Below are positions 24,038 to 32,757 of a stretch of 64,000 nt of DNA, one piece after another (the stretch's first letter is position 1; every line of letters begins with the position of its first letter). The notes under the pieces are model-generated. The model made no database searches, was not told the DNA's origin, and saw only the letters and a list, made by a program, of their open reading frames with translations. The stretch spans positions 62,001-126,000 of the forward strand of contig NZ_BOOK01000039.1 in the NCBI RefSeq assembly GCF_016863195.1, read 5' to 3'. The DNA comes from Paraplanobispora takensis. GTDB taxonomy: Bacteria; Actinomycetota; Actinomycetes; Streptosporangiales; Streptosporangiaceae. Both the position numbers and the translations under genes were made by a program.

Positions 24038-27000
24038 TCACGGCATCGCGCTCTGGACCGGGGTGACGGTGCCCAGGGTGACCAGCAGGCCCCGGCCGGG
24101 GGGACCGCCGACCGCGCCCCGCGGCAGCCGTACGGTGAACAGGTCGCCGTCGGCGGGGCTCTGCACCGACAGCAGCAGGCCGGTGCGGGACTTGCGGGCC
24201 TCGGCGGTGAAGCCGCGGTAGGCCGTGGTCAGGTCGCCGGTGGTGCCGCCGGCGATGAGGCCGTGCTCGCCGTCGCGGCCGGTCCGCAGCACCCGCTCCA
24301 GGGCCGTGCCGAGCGGGGAGTCGGCGGAGACCAGCTCGGCGTCGTCGACGATCACGACGTAGCGCTCCTGACCGGCCAGGGCCTCGTCCAGGTCGCCGCC
24401 GGAGTCGAGTACGGCCAGCACGCCGGGCTCGTCGACCAGCGTGCACAGGGGGCTGCGCCGCGGGGTCACCAGGACCACGGGGGTGCCGTGCGAGAGCAGG
24501 GAGCGGGCGGCCGTCAGCAAGGCCGACGAGCGGCCCGAGCGGGGCGGGCCCGCCACGACCGCGCCGGGGCCCTGGGAGAGCAGGTCGACGCCGAGCGGGG
24601 CCAGCGCGTCGCCCCCGGCGCCGAGCAGCGCCCACAGGGGTGAGGGGGGCTCGAAGGACGGCGCCAGCGCCATCGCCTGGGCGGCGGTGATCCGCATCGG
24701 CAGCGGGTCCACCCGCAGCGGCGGCTCCCCGTCCCAGATCCACCCGGCCGGTTCCTCCCCGCCCCGGGCGCTCGCGGTCCCCGGGAACCTGGCGGGCACC
24801 GTACGGGCCAGCGACTGCAGGGCGGAGACCTGGGCCGGTCCGGCGGGGTCGTCGTCGAGCAGGGCGATCTGGCTCTCGGTCAGGCCGTGCTCCCCCGGGG
24901 ACAGGGCCCGGCCGGGAACCAGGACGGAGGGCAGGTCCTTGACGGGCAGCCCGGCCAGCCCGTAGTCGGCGGGGTCGGCCAGGCGCAGGATCAGCCGGTC
25001 CTCGAAGAGCGTGGAGATCTGCCCGATCAGCGCGGACCGGTCGCCGGTCACCACGGCCCGCAGGCCGACCGCCGGGCCCTCCCGCAGCAGCTGCATCAGC
25101 GAGTCGACCAGCCGCCCGTAGTCGTAGCCCTCGAACGCGGCGACGAACCCCTCCCACCGGTCGAGCATCAGCACCAGCCAGGGCGGCCGCGGCCCCGCGC
25201 CGTGGGCGCGCAGCTCGGCCAGGGAGGCGTGGCCCGCCTCGGCCAGCAGCTGCTGGCGCCGTCCCACCTCGGCCCGCAGACGGGCCAGCAGGCGCTCCAC
25301 CCGGTCGAGCTGGTCGCGGGTCACGACGGCGCCGCAGTGCGGCATCGCCACCAGGGGGAGCATCGCCCCCGACCCGCAGTCGATCACGTGCAGGTGCACG
25401 TCCTGCGGGGAGACGCCCGCGGCGATCGCCCCCGCCAGCGTGCGCAGCGCGGTGGATCGCCCGCTGCGCGCCGCCCCGGCCAGCAGCAGGTGCCCGCCGT
25501 GCGCCGGGTCCAGCGTCAGCGACCGGCGGTCCTGCGCCCACGGCAGGTCGGTCACGCCGAACGCCAGCGGGGGGACCTCCTCACCGCCCGCCCGGTACGG
25601 CGCGGTCCAGCCGGACAGGCCGGTCTCCCGGCGCGGCGCGGTCCCGTGCGAGGACTCGCCCACCGGGTGCGGTGCCGTCCTGCGCGAGGACTCCTCCACC
25701 GGGCGCGGCGCGGCCTCGTGCGGGGATCCGCCCGAGCGGTACGGCGCCACGCGCCTGGGCCCGTCCGCGACGGGGGGAGGCGGGGAGAGGACGGGGAGGC
25801 CGGGCAGGACCACGAGGCCGGGCAGCGGGTCGAGCCAGGGGCTCGGCCGGCGCGCGATCCCCGCCGTCCGGGCGGCCTCGGCCAGGGCGTCGGCGAGCAG
25901 GGACAGGTCGGTGACGGGGGAGCCGTCCGTCCCCGTCTCCTGCGCGGTGAGCGGATGGCCCAGGTCACGCCAGCCCAGCTCGGTCACCCTCGCCCTGGCC
26001 TCGGCCCGCTCACCGGGACCGCGCCCGCCGACGCGCGCGGTCTGCACCGCCGTGGCCGCCCCGGCGCCCGACTTCACGTAGCACCTTCCGGGGGCGGACT
26101 TGGGGATGTGCGCGGCGTCCGGCCGGTCGATGACGTCGGTGGACTCGGAGGACTCGGTGACCCGCAGCGCGATCCGCAGGGACGTGTTGGCCTGGATGTC
26201 GGCGGTCACCACGCCGCCGGGCCGCTGGGTGGCCAGGATCAGGTGGATGCCCAGGGAGCGGCCGCGGCGGGCGATGTCCACCAGGCCGGTCATGAAGTCG
26301 GGCAGCTCGCCGACCATCGCCGCGAACTCGTCGATCACCAGCACCAGCCGGGGCAGCGGCCCGAGCGGCTCGCCCCGTCCCCGCAGCGGCGTGACCGGCG
26401 AGGACCCGCCCGCGACCAGCAGGTCCCTGGAGGCACGGGCCCGCTGGGCGTCGCGCAGCTCGTGGTAGTCCTCGACGTCCTTGGCGCCGGCCGCCAGCAG
26501 CAGCCGCTCCCTGCGCCGGATCTCGGCGGCCAGGGAGGCCAGGGCCCGGCGGGTCAGGTGGCCGTCCAGGTCGCTGACCATGCCGACGGTGTGCGGCAGC
26601 CGTACGCACTCCTTGAAGGCCGCCCCGCCCTTGTAGTCGATCAGCACGAACGTCATCTCGTCCGGCCGGTTGGCCACCGCGAGCGAGCAGATCAGCGTCT
26701 GCAGCAGCTCGGACTTGCCCGCGCCGGTGGTGCCCGCGATGAGCGCGTGCGGCCCGTCGACGCGCAGGTCGACGGAGAACGGCCCGTCCGGGCCTGCCCC
26801 GATCACGGCCTCGGTGGACCGGCCCCATCGGGCGGCCACGGCCGCGGCGGAGGGGGCGGGCAGCCGCAGCAGGTCCAGCAGCCGGGCGGAGGGGGGCAGG
26901 GCCAGGCCGGGGTCCTCGCGGCTGACGTCGCGGATCGGGGCCAGGGAGCGGGCCAGCCGGTCGCACCAGGAGGAGGGGACCCGGTCGGCCAGGATCTCGC

Positions 27001-29002
27001 CGAGGCCGTCCAGCCCGCCGCCGCGCAGCCGGAGCCGGCCGTCGGCCGTGGCCTGCGCGACGGTGGCGCACTCCTCGGGCAGCAGCCGCTGGTCGCCGTC
27101 TATCGCCAGGGTGTAGACGCCGGCGCGGGGGCCCTGGCGCAGCACCTGCGGCATGCCGGGCAGCGCGCGCAGGACCTGGGCGCCGTCCAGGACCACCAGC
27201 ACGTCGTGGGGGCGCTCGTCGTAGACCGGGGTGAACTCCCGGGAGCCGCCCGAGCCGTCCCAGCCGCCCGCGGTCGAGGGGCCGGCGTCCAGGTCCCCCC
27301 AGCCCGCGGGGGAGCGGCCCGGCTTGGACGAGGGGCCGTCCTCGCCGAGGCGTTCGGCGATCAGCGCGGTCAGCTCGGCGACCCGCCGGGCCGCGGCCTC
27401 CGGGTCGGCGCCGACCAGCGCCACGCAGTCCTCACCGCCGTGCGGGGCGCAGTGGGGCAGCCAGCGCACCCAGTTCCAGCGCTCGGCGCCGTCGCCGTGC
27501 GCGGACAGCACCACGATCGCCAGGTCGCGCGGGCTGTGCAGGGTGGCGGCCTGGCCGACCAGCCAGCGGGCCAGACCGACGGCGGTCTCGCGCGGCCCGG
27601 TGAGCCCGGCCACGCCGAGCCGCCGCATCGCCAGTGCCACGGGCACCGCCCGGCAGGCCGGCGGGCCGGGCACGGCCATGCCCGCGGGGGCGCTGCGCTC
27701 GGGCACCAGCTCCAGGTCGGCGGGGAGGTCGGCCAGCCCGACGCGCAGGCGGAGCGCGTCGGGGTCGTGGTCGCGGCGCTCCCACAACCGCCGCCGCGGG
27801 CCGGTCGCGGTGAGCAGCACCTCGGCCGGGTCGGGCGCGGCGGCGCGGCGCGCGGTCTCGTCGGCGGCGCGGGCCAGCTCCAGATCGGCCTCGAAGGCCG
27901 CCATGCGCTCGCGGTACTCCTTCATCTGCATGCGGTGGCGTTTGCGCCCGTGCCGCCGGTCGCTCCACCACTGGCCGAACATGATCAAAGGGCTCATCAG
28001 GGCGAACAGCAGGAAGTACCAGAGCTGGAACGCCCAGGCCAGGACCAGCCCGAGAACCAGGGGCAGGAGGGCGGCCAGGAGCTGCAGCCGCATGGTCTCG
28101 GCCCGCACCGGCTCGGCCGGGACCTCCAGGCGCCGCACCCTGTCCGGGGGCCGGAGCCGGGGCGGCCGGTTGTAGGAGAGCCCGCCGTCGGGCTGGGCGT
28201 CCAGGTGCGCGTCCGGAGGTTCGACCGCCTTCAGCGTCAGCACCGAGGACCCGCAGGTCAGCAGGGCGTGCTCGGGCCAGTCGGCGACCTCCTCCAGCGG
28301 CCGCCCGTCCAGCTCGGGCCCGCCCGGCTCCGGCGGCCGCCCGTCCCGCTTCGGCGGCCGCCCGTCCGGATCGGGTGCGGCCCGCTCCGGTGATCGCCCG
28401 CCCGGCTCCGTCGCCGCCCGCTTCGGCGGTCGTCCGCCCGGCTTCGGCGACGGTCCGCCCGGCTTCGGCGACGGTCCGTGCGGCTCGGGTACGGCCGGCC
28501 CGGCGGGCTCCACCGTGACGGTCTCGGGGGTGAGCCGGACGACGGCCGCCCGGGCGGGCAGGGCGGGGTCGTGGACGGCCACCGCGCACGCGGGGTCGGA
28601 GCCGACGGTGTGGACGCCGATGCCGAGCCGGTGCACCGACCCGGCGGCGGGGCCGCCGACCACCCGGATCTCCACGACGCCCCCGGGCTCTTCGGCCAGC
28701 GTCGAGACGGCCAGGCGCCGGTCCAGGGTGACCAGGTCGCCGTCGCGCAGGAGGCCGTTCACGGGGGCGTCCGGCGCCAGCTCGCGGCCGTTCAGCCACA
28801 GCGAGGGGGTCTCGGCGGTCTCGCCCAGGCCGTAGGGGGCCTTGCTGCGCGTCAGCCGTACCACGTTGCCGGTGTTTCCCGCCCGCTCTCCCGGCTGCCC
28901 GGCGAGCGCCTCGGCGAGCCGCGCCACCGTGGTCGTCTCGTCGCCCTCGACCATGACGTCGCGGTCGGCGTGCTCGCTGAGCACGGTGAGCATGATCCGC
29001 AT
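24038..29002 (-). CDS. eccC: EccC-type FtsK/SpoIIIE ATPase of type VII secretion, with ubiquitin-like and FHA-like N-terminus
   Basis: Membrane-anchored secretion ATPase of 1,654 residues. Order: a ubiquitin-like/FHA-like region (residues 1-270) interrupted by a Pro/Gly/Lys-rich insert; two transmembrane helices at about 305-340 (ALLPLVLGLVLAWAF..., FLLFALMSPLIMF); a basic juxtamembrane helix; then three P-loop domains. The first has an intact Walker A GTTGAGKS (about residue 755) and Walker B VLVIDEF. The second and third have GAARSGRST (about 1175) and GPPRSGRSS (about 1483), in which the Lys is Arg, so only the first is likely to hydrolyse ATP, as in other EccC proteins. ATG 29002 follows GAGGAGAG. 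No eccB, eccD, eccE or mycosin gene is nearby, so partners must be elsewhere. Confidence 0.93.
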   Translation of the reverse strand: MRIMLTVLSEHADRDVMVEGDETTTVARLAEALAGQPGERAGNTGNVVRLTRSKAPYGLGETAETPSLWLNGRELAPDAPVNGLLRDGDLVTLDRRLAVSTLAEEPGGVVEIRVVGGPAAGSVHRLGIGVHTVGSDPACAVAVHDPALPARAAVVRLTPETVTVEPAGPAVPEPHGPSPKPGGPSPKPGGRPPKRAATEPGGRSPERAAPDPDGRPPKRDGRPPEPGGPELDGRPLEEVADWPEHALLTCGSSVLTLKAVEPPDAHLDAQPDGGLSYNRPPRLRPPDRVRRLEVPAEPVRAETMRLQLLAALLPLVLGLVLAWAFQLWYFLLFALMSPLIMFGQWWSDRRHGRKRHRMQMKEYRERMAAFEADLELARAADETARRAAAPDPAEVLLTATGPRRRLWERRDHDPDALRLRVGLADLPADLELVPERSAPAGMAVPGPPACRAVPVALAMRRLGVAGLTGPRETAVGLARWLVGQAATLHSPRDLAIVVLSAHGDGAERWNWVRWLPHCAPHGGEDCVALVGADPEAAARRVAELTALIAERLGEDGPSSKPGRSPAGWGDLDAGPSTAGGWDGSGGSREFTPVYDERPHDVLVVLDGAQVLRALPGMPQVLRQGPRAGVYTLAIDGDQRLLPEECATVAQATADGRLRLRGGGLDGLGEILADRVPSSWCDRLARSLAPIRDVSREDPGLALPPSARLLDLLRLPAPSAAAVAARWGRSTEAVIGAGPDGPFSVDLRVDGPHALIAGTTGAGKSELLQTLICSLAVANRPDEMTFVLIDYKGGAAFKECVRLPHTVGMVSDLDGHLTRRALASLAAEIRRRERLLLAAGAKDVEDYHELRDAQRARASRDLLVAGGSSPVTPLRGRGEPLGPLPRLVLVIDEFAAMVGELPDFMTGLVDIARRGRSLGIHLILATQRPGGVVTADIQANTSLRIALRVTESSESTDVIDRPDAAHIPKSAPGRCYVKSGAGAATAVQTARVGGRGPGERAEARARVTELGWRDLGHPLTAQETGTDGSPVTDLSLLADALAEAARTAGIARRPSPWLDPLPGLVVLPGLPVLSPPPPVADGPRRVAPYRSGGSPHEAAPRPVEESSRRTAPHPVGESSHGTAPRRETGLSGWTAPYRAGGEEVPPLAFGVTDLPWAQDRRSLTLDPAHGGHLLLAGAARSGRSTALRTLAGAIAAGVSPQDVHLHVIDCGSGAMLPLVAMPHCGAVVTRDQLDRVERLLARLRAEVGRRQQLLAEAGHASLAELRAHGAGPRPPWLVLMLDRWEGFVAAFEGYDYGRLVDSLMQLLREGPAVGLRAVVTGDRSALIGQISTLFEDRLILRLADPADYGLAGLPVKDLPSVLVPGRALSPGEHGLTESQIALLDDDPAGPAQVSALQSLARTVPARFPGTASARGGEEPAGWIWDGEPPLRVDPLPMRITAAQAMALAPSFEPPSPLWALLGAGGDALAPLGVDLLSQGPGAVVAGPPRSGRSSALLTAARSLLSHGTPVVLVTPRRSPLCTLVDEPGVLAVLDSGGDLDEALAGQERYVVIVDDAELVSADSPLGTALERVLRTGRDGEHGLIAGGTTGDLTTAYRGFTAEARKSRTGLLLSVQSPADGDLFTVRLPRGAVGGPPGRGLLVTLGTVTPVQSAMP
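28310..28490. repeat. Pro/Gly-rich coding repeat inside the EccC FHA-like region
   Basis: About ten imperfect units around GGCTTCGGCG and CGTCCGCCCGG encode PKPGGPSP, GGRPPKR and DGRPPK-type segments at residues 171-231. They interrupt a FHA-like fold between its strands, giving a long flexible loop. The unit boundaries are irregular, so expansion by slippage is likely. Confidence 0.7.
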
Positions 29003-29100
29003 CGCGCTCTCCTCGGGGTCGGACGCCCTGTTTCAACCTAGCGACCGGGAGCGGCCGGGGAAGAGGAGTTCACGGCAAAGACGGGGGTCGCGGAACGGTA

Positions 29101-29230
29101 TGTGGAAAACGTCGCAACCTGTGGATAACTGTCCACCGTGATCCGAGCGTTATGCCGATTCATGTGGGGATATGCGGTGATTCTGGGGCTTCGGGGTGGC
29201 TGGGGAGTTCCGGGAGGTGCCTGTGGAAAA
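29101..29230. promoter_or_regulatory. Cluster of DnaA-box-like nonamers upstream of eccC
   Basis: Four same-orientation matches to TGTGGNNNN lie within 130 bases: TGTGGAAAA (29101), TGTGGATAA (29120, whose complement TTATCCACA is the classical strong DnaA box), TGTGGGGAT (29163) and TGTGGAAAA (29222). The gap 29003-29149 otherwise has no gene. It is not a replication origin by context, as dnaA and dnaN are absent, but it might bind DnaA to regulate eccC or to titrate the protein. Confidence 0.35.
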
Positions 29231-29512
29231 CTCGGTGGAAATCTGGGGATTGCGCCGGTCACGGGCGAGGTCGCGCAACGCGTCCGTCTTCTCCTCCAGG
29301 AGGCCGGCGTAGGCGCTCACCTCGGAGGTGACCTCGGCCAGCCCGCTCGCCGCCCGGTGCAGCCTCTCGACGACCTTCTCGGCGGCGGGGGCGGCGGCGA
29401 TCCGCTCGGCGCCCCGGCGCCCGAGCCGCCCGGCGGCCGACCGGAGAAAGAGGGCGAGGCGGCCCGTGGAACCCGTGGAGCGTGGCGTGCGGTGCCTGAA
29501 CCACTCGGTCAT
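29150..29512 (-). CDS. Small hypothetical protein
   Basis: Possible protein of 120 residues from ATG 29512. The first 80 codons have strong third-position G/C and encode an Arg/Ala-rich, mostly helical segment (AERIAAAPAAEKVVERLHRAASG...) with heptad-like spacing. The last 40 residues are Ser/Thr/Pro-rich and their codon use is poorer, overlapping the DnaA-box-like cluster. No ribosome site is evident before the ATG, so it may be leaderless. I recognise no family. Its stop lies 147 bases before the eccC start on the same strand, so it could precede eccC in a transcript. Confidence 0.45.
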   Translation of the reverse strand: MTEWFRHRTPRSTGSTGRLALFLRSAAGRLGRRGAERIAAAPAAEKVVERLHRAASGLAEVTSEVSAYAGLLEEKTDALRDLARDRRNPQISTEFSTGTSRNSPATPKPQNHRISPHESA

Positions 29513-29843
29513 GAGACAAGGATGGCATGTTTTGAACGAGTTCAGGATGAAAAGGCACGCATATTCGCGTGGCGAGGGAGTGAAGGGACGCGGGAGAGAG
29601 ATGTGAATCGGGAGAGAAAAGATGTGACAGGTGGTGCACGGGGTTATCGGGGTCCTTATCATCGAGATAAGGGCCGTGTCATCTCCCTGATTCGCAAGTT
29701 CTCAGTAGATCGTCATTGACAGATGTATTGCTACCGAACGAGCATTGGTCCTCGCTTTTCCCGGGCATCCGGCAGGCAGGGTGCACATAATGGCGTAAAT
29801 TCGTCCGTAATCCCCGAATATGATCTCTGGGAGTCCCCCGCCC
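29513..29843. promoter_or_regulatory. Long AT-richer intergenic region ahead of the pilus operon, with dyad
   Basis: These 331 bases are visibly richer in A/T than the flanking genes and contain no convincing gene. CCTTATC-ATCGA-GATAAGG (29654-29672) is a perfect 7-bp inverted repeat with a 5-base centre, a plausible operator. A consensus -35 hexamer TTGACA is at 29716-29721, but no good -10 follows at 16-18 bases; CATAAT at 29786-29791 is a possible separate -10. As the only sizeable gap before a 11-kb run of tightly packed genes, this should hold the promoter of the Tad operon. Confidence 0.5.
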
Positions 29844-30536
29844 ATGAGGACCAGCGAGAAGCCAGCGGGCCGCGCCCCGGCGAACGCCGAGCGGCCAGGT
29901 TCGGCGGGCGCCCTGTCGGGGCCGGCGTCACGCAAACTCCCCGTCCCCCCGCGCGAACGAAAACCGGCACTCGCGGCACTGGCCGTCCTGCTGATCCTCG
30001 GCGGCGCGCTGGCGACCACGTTGCTGGTCCTGCGCAGCGGTGACCGGGTCTCCGCGATCCAGATCGTCCAGCAGGTCGGTTCCGGCCAGCGCATTCCGGC
30101 CACGGCGATGCGCGAGGTCCAGATAGCCGACACCGGCGTCGACTTCGTGCCCTACGCCCAGCACCGGAGCATCGCCGAAGGCGAGAACCACGCGCTGGTC
30201 ACCCTGCTGCCAGGAACGCTCCTGACCCGCCAGATGGTGGTCTCCACCAGCAGGGAGCTGGGCCCGGGCAAGGCGCAGGTGGGCCTGTCGCTCAAGCCGG
30301 GCCAGACCCCCGGCACCCTGATCAGGGGAGACCGGGTCCAGATCATCCACGTGCCCGGCCGGGGCGCCACCGCGCAGGGCGAGGTCCTGGCGCAGAACGC
30401 GCTGGTCCACCAGGTCGGCGAGGGCCGCGCGTCCGGCCAGATCACGGTGATCGTGGACAGCTCGGTCGCGCCGGAGATCGTCGCCTACGCCTCCAACGGT
30501 GAGATCGCCGTGGCCGAGCTGCCGGGAGCGCGCTGA
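29844..30536 (+). CDS. SAF-domain membrane protein (CpaB/FlgA-like), pilus assembly
   Basis: Protein of 230 residues, probable first gene of the Tad pilus operon. A Pro/Ala/Arg-rich cytoplasmic N-terminus is followed by a transmembrane helix (ALAALAVLLILGGALATTLLVL, about residues 41-62, seen as two blocks) and an extracytoplasmic SAF domain with GQRIPATAMREVQI and LLPGTLLTRQMV. CpaB proteins, known in Tad systems to help channel the pilus through the envelope, share this layout; here there is no outer membrane, so the role must differ. ATG 29844 is preferred over an ATG 24 bases upstream because GGGAG precedes it. Confidence 0.82.
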   Translation: MRTSEKPAGRAPANAERPGSAGALSGPASRKLPVPPRERKPALAALAVLLILGGALATTLLVLRSGDRVSAIQIVQQVGSGQRIPATAMREVQIADTGVDFVPYAQHRSIAEGENHALVTLLPGTLLTRQMVVSTSRELGPGKAQVGLSLKPGQTPGTLIRGDRVQIIHVPGRGATAQGEVLAQNALVHQVGEGRASGQITVIVDSSVAPEIVAYASNGEIAVAELPGAR

Positions 30537-30537
30537 C

Positions 30538-31311
30538 GTGGCGCTCATCGTGCTGGCCGCCGACAAGGGCGCGCCCGGCGTGACGACGGCGGCCACGGCC
30601 CTGGGCGCCATCTGGCCGCGCCCGGTGCTGCTGGCCGAGTGCGACCCGGCCGGCGGCGACCTCGCCTACCGACTCCCGGCCGCCGACGGAGGCGTGCTCA
30701 ACCCCGGCAGGGGCCTGCTCACCCTGGGGGCCACGGCCCGCCGCGGCCTGAGTCCCGCCCTGGTCCACGAGCACACCCAGAAGATCGTCGGCGGGCTCGA
30801 CGTGCTGGCCGGCCTCACCCACGGCGAGCAGGCCGCCGGGCTGACCTGGCTGTGGGGGCCCCTCGGCCGGGCGCTGGCCGCGATGCCGCACGCCGACGTG
30901 CTGGCCGACTGCGGGCGCCTGGGCGGGCATCCGGAGCTGGGCGAGCTGATCGCCGAGGCGGAGCTGACGGTCCTGTTCACCAGGGCGAGCCTCGACCACG
31001 TCGCCCACCTGCGCGAGCGGCTGCAGGTGCTGCCCCGCGGGACGCGCGTGGGGGTGGTGACGATCGCCGACCCCCGCCAGTACCGCGCGACGATCGACGA
31101 GGTCCGCCGGATCGTGGCGGCCACCGGCAAGGACGTCGCCTTCGTCGCCGGGCTCGCCCACGATCCCAAGGGCGCCGAGCTGCTGCGCGGCCAGTGGGGC
31201 GGGCGCCTGGACCGCTCGCTGCTGATCCGCACCGCCCGCGAGCTCGCCGGTCGCCTGGCCGCCCAGGTGGCCCCGGGCCGTACGGCGGCCGCCGCGGAGA
31301 GCGCGCCGTGA
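30538..31311 (+). CDS. CpaE/TadZ-like P-loop protein with degenerate Walker A
   Basis: MinD/ParA-fold protein of 257 residues starting at GTG 30538, one base after the preceding stop. The deviant Walker A of this superfamily, normally KGGxGKTT, reads KGAPGVTT: the second, catalytic Lys is Val. The Walker A' Asp-containing strand (LLAECDPAGGDLAYRL) is kept. TadZ/CpaE proteins localise Tad pilus assembly at the cell pole or on the membrane and are often ATP-binding but poorly hydrolytic, consistent with this change. The C-terminal helix is Ala/Arg-rich. Confidence 0.82.
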   Translation: MALIVLAADKGAPGVTTAATALGAIWPRPVLLAECDPAGGDLAYRLPAADGGVLNPGRGLLTLGATARRGLSPALVHEHTQKIVGGLDVLAGLTHGEQAAGLTWLWGPLGRALAAMPHADVLADCGRLGGHPELGELIAEAELTVLFTRASLDHVAHLRERLQVLPRGTRVGVVTIADPRQYRATIDEVRRIVAATGKDVAFVAGLAHDPKGAELLRGQWGGRLDRSLLIRTARELAGRLAAQVAPGRTAAAAESAP

Positions 31312-31342
31312 GCCGCGCGGGCGCCGGACGGCGGGAGGGCGC

Positions 31343-32644
31343 ATGAGCATCGACCACACCCTCGTCAAGCGGTTCCGCCAGGAGGTCGGCGACCGGCTGG
31401 CCCACCAGCGCCGCCTGGACCAGGCCTCCGGCCTGCCCCCGATGACCGGGGAGGACGAGCGCCAGTTCGCCCGCGCGCTGATCGCCCAGGTGCTGGAGGA
31501 GTTCGCGCGCGGCGAGATCGGCGTCGGCCGTACCCCGCCCACCGCCGAGGAGGAGGAGGCGCTCGCCGCCGGGATCCACGCGGCGCTGTTCGGCGTCGGC
31601 CGCCTGCAGCCGCTGCTGGACGACCCCGAGGTCGAGAACATCGACATCAACGGCTGCGACCGGGTCTTCGTCGGCTACGCCGACGGCCAGGAGCTCATGA
31701 GCGAGCCCGTGGCCGACTCCGACGAGGAACTGGTCGAGCTGATCCAGATCCTCGCCGCCTACAGCGGCCTGTCCAGCCGGCCCTTCGACACCGCCAACCC
31801 CCAGCTCGACCTGCGCCTGCCGGACGGCTCACGGCTCTCGGCGGTCATGGACGTGACGGTGCGCCCCGCCGTCTCCATCCGCCGTTCCCGGCTGGGCAAG
31901 GTCTTCCTCAGCGATCTGGTGGGCAACGGCACGCTCAGCCCCGAACTGGGCCGCTTCCTGTCGGCCGCCGTGGCCGCCAGGAAGAACATCATGATCGCCG
32001 GGTCCACCAACGCCGGGAAGACGACCCTGCTGCGCGCGCTCGCCAACGAGATCCCGCCGGCGGAGCGGCTGATCACCGTGGAGCGGGCGCTGGAGCTGGG
32101 GCTCGACCAGTTCCCCGAGCTCCACCCCAACGTGGTGGCCTTCGAGCAGCGCCTGCCCAACTCCGAGGGGCAGGGCGAGATCACCATGGCCGAGCTCGTC
32201 CGCCGCTCCCTGCGCATGAACCCCTCCCGGGTGATCGTGGGCGAGGTCCTCGGCGACGAGATCGTCACCATGCTCAACGCGATGACCCAGGGCAACGACG
32301 GCTCGCTGTCCACGATCCACGCCAACTCCTCGATGGAGGTCTTCAACCGGATCGCCACCTACGCCCTGCAGGCGAACGAGCGCCTGCCGGTCGAGGCCAC
32401 CCACATGCTGATCGCGGGCGCGATCGACTTCGTGATCTTCATCGAGAAGCGCAACGACTACGCGGTCGGGGGCACGCTGCGCCGCTTCGTCTCCAGCGTG
32501 CGCGAGGTGGCCGGGGTCGACGGCAGGGTGCTCTCCTCGGAGGTCTTCGCCATCGGGCCGGACGGCCGCCTGCTGCCGCACGCCCCGGTGTCCTGCCTGG
32601 AGGAGCTCGCTCCCCACGGTTACGACCCCCGGGGGTGGGCGTGA
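31343..32644 (+). CDS. tadA: Tad pilus secretion ATPase (CpaF/TadA)
   Basis: Hexameric motor ATPase of the type II/IV secretion family, 433 residues, cytoplasmic. Walker A IAGSTNAGKTTLL is at about residue 218. The Asp box (ITVERALELGLD), the Walker B region (RVIVGEVLGDEI) and the His box (GSLSTIHANS) are all present, so it should be active. The N-terminal helical part with DPEVENIDINGCDRVFVGY is typical of CpaF. It powers insertion of the Flp-like pilin encoded downstream. Its TGA overlaps the ATG of a 37-codon frame leading into tadB. Confidence 0.96.
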   Translation: MSIDHTLVKRFRQEVGDRLAHQRRLDQASGLPPMTGEDERQFARALIAQVLEEFARGEIGVGRTPPTAEEEEALAAGIHAALFGVGRLQPLLDDPEVENIDINGCDRVFVGYADGQELMSEPVADSDEELVELIQILAAYSGLSSRPFDTANPQLDLRLPDGSRLSAVMDVTVRPAVSIRRSRLGKVFLSDLVGNGTLSPELGRFLSAAVAARKNIMIAGSTNAGKTTLLRALANEIPPAERLITVERALELGLDQFPELHPNVVAFEQRLPNSEGQGEITMAELVRRSLRMNPSRVIVGEVLGDEIVTMLNAMTQGNDGSLSTIHANSSMEVFNRIATYALQANERLPVEATHMLIAGAIDFVIFIEKRNDYAVGGTLRRFVSSVREVAGVDGRVLSSEVFAIGPDGRLLPHAPVSCLEELAPHGYDPRGWA

Positions 32645-32757
32645 TGACGGCCCCGTCCGGTGCGGCGGTGCCGTCCGGTGCGGCGGCGGTGGTGGCGGTG
32701 GCCGACATGGCGGTGGTCCCGCCCGCGTACGGGCCGCGGGGGAGGTGGGACCGGTGA
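32644..32757 (+). CDS. Possible 37-residue protein between tadA and tadB
   Basis: A small frame begins at ATG 32644 (TGATG overlap with tadA) and ends at TGA 32757, overlapping the tadB GTG (GTGA). The product is Ala/Val/Pro/Gly-rich with a PSGAA duplication and no recognised motif. The exact stop-start overlaps on both sides suggest it is at least translated to couple tadA to tadB. No ribosome site inside tadA was identified for it, so it may be a coupling device rather than a functional protein. Confidence 0.35.
   Translation: MTAPSGAAVPSGAAAVVAVADMAVVPPAYGPRGRWDR

Noticed and set aside
29101-29230. Origin of replication
   Set aside because: DnaA-like boxes are present, but dnaA, dnaN, recF, gyrB and rpmH are absent and the boxes are few.
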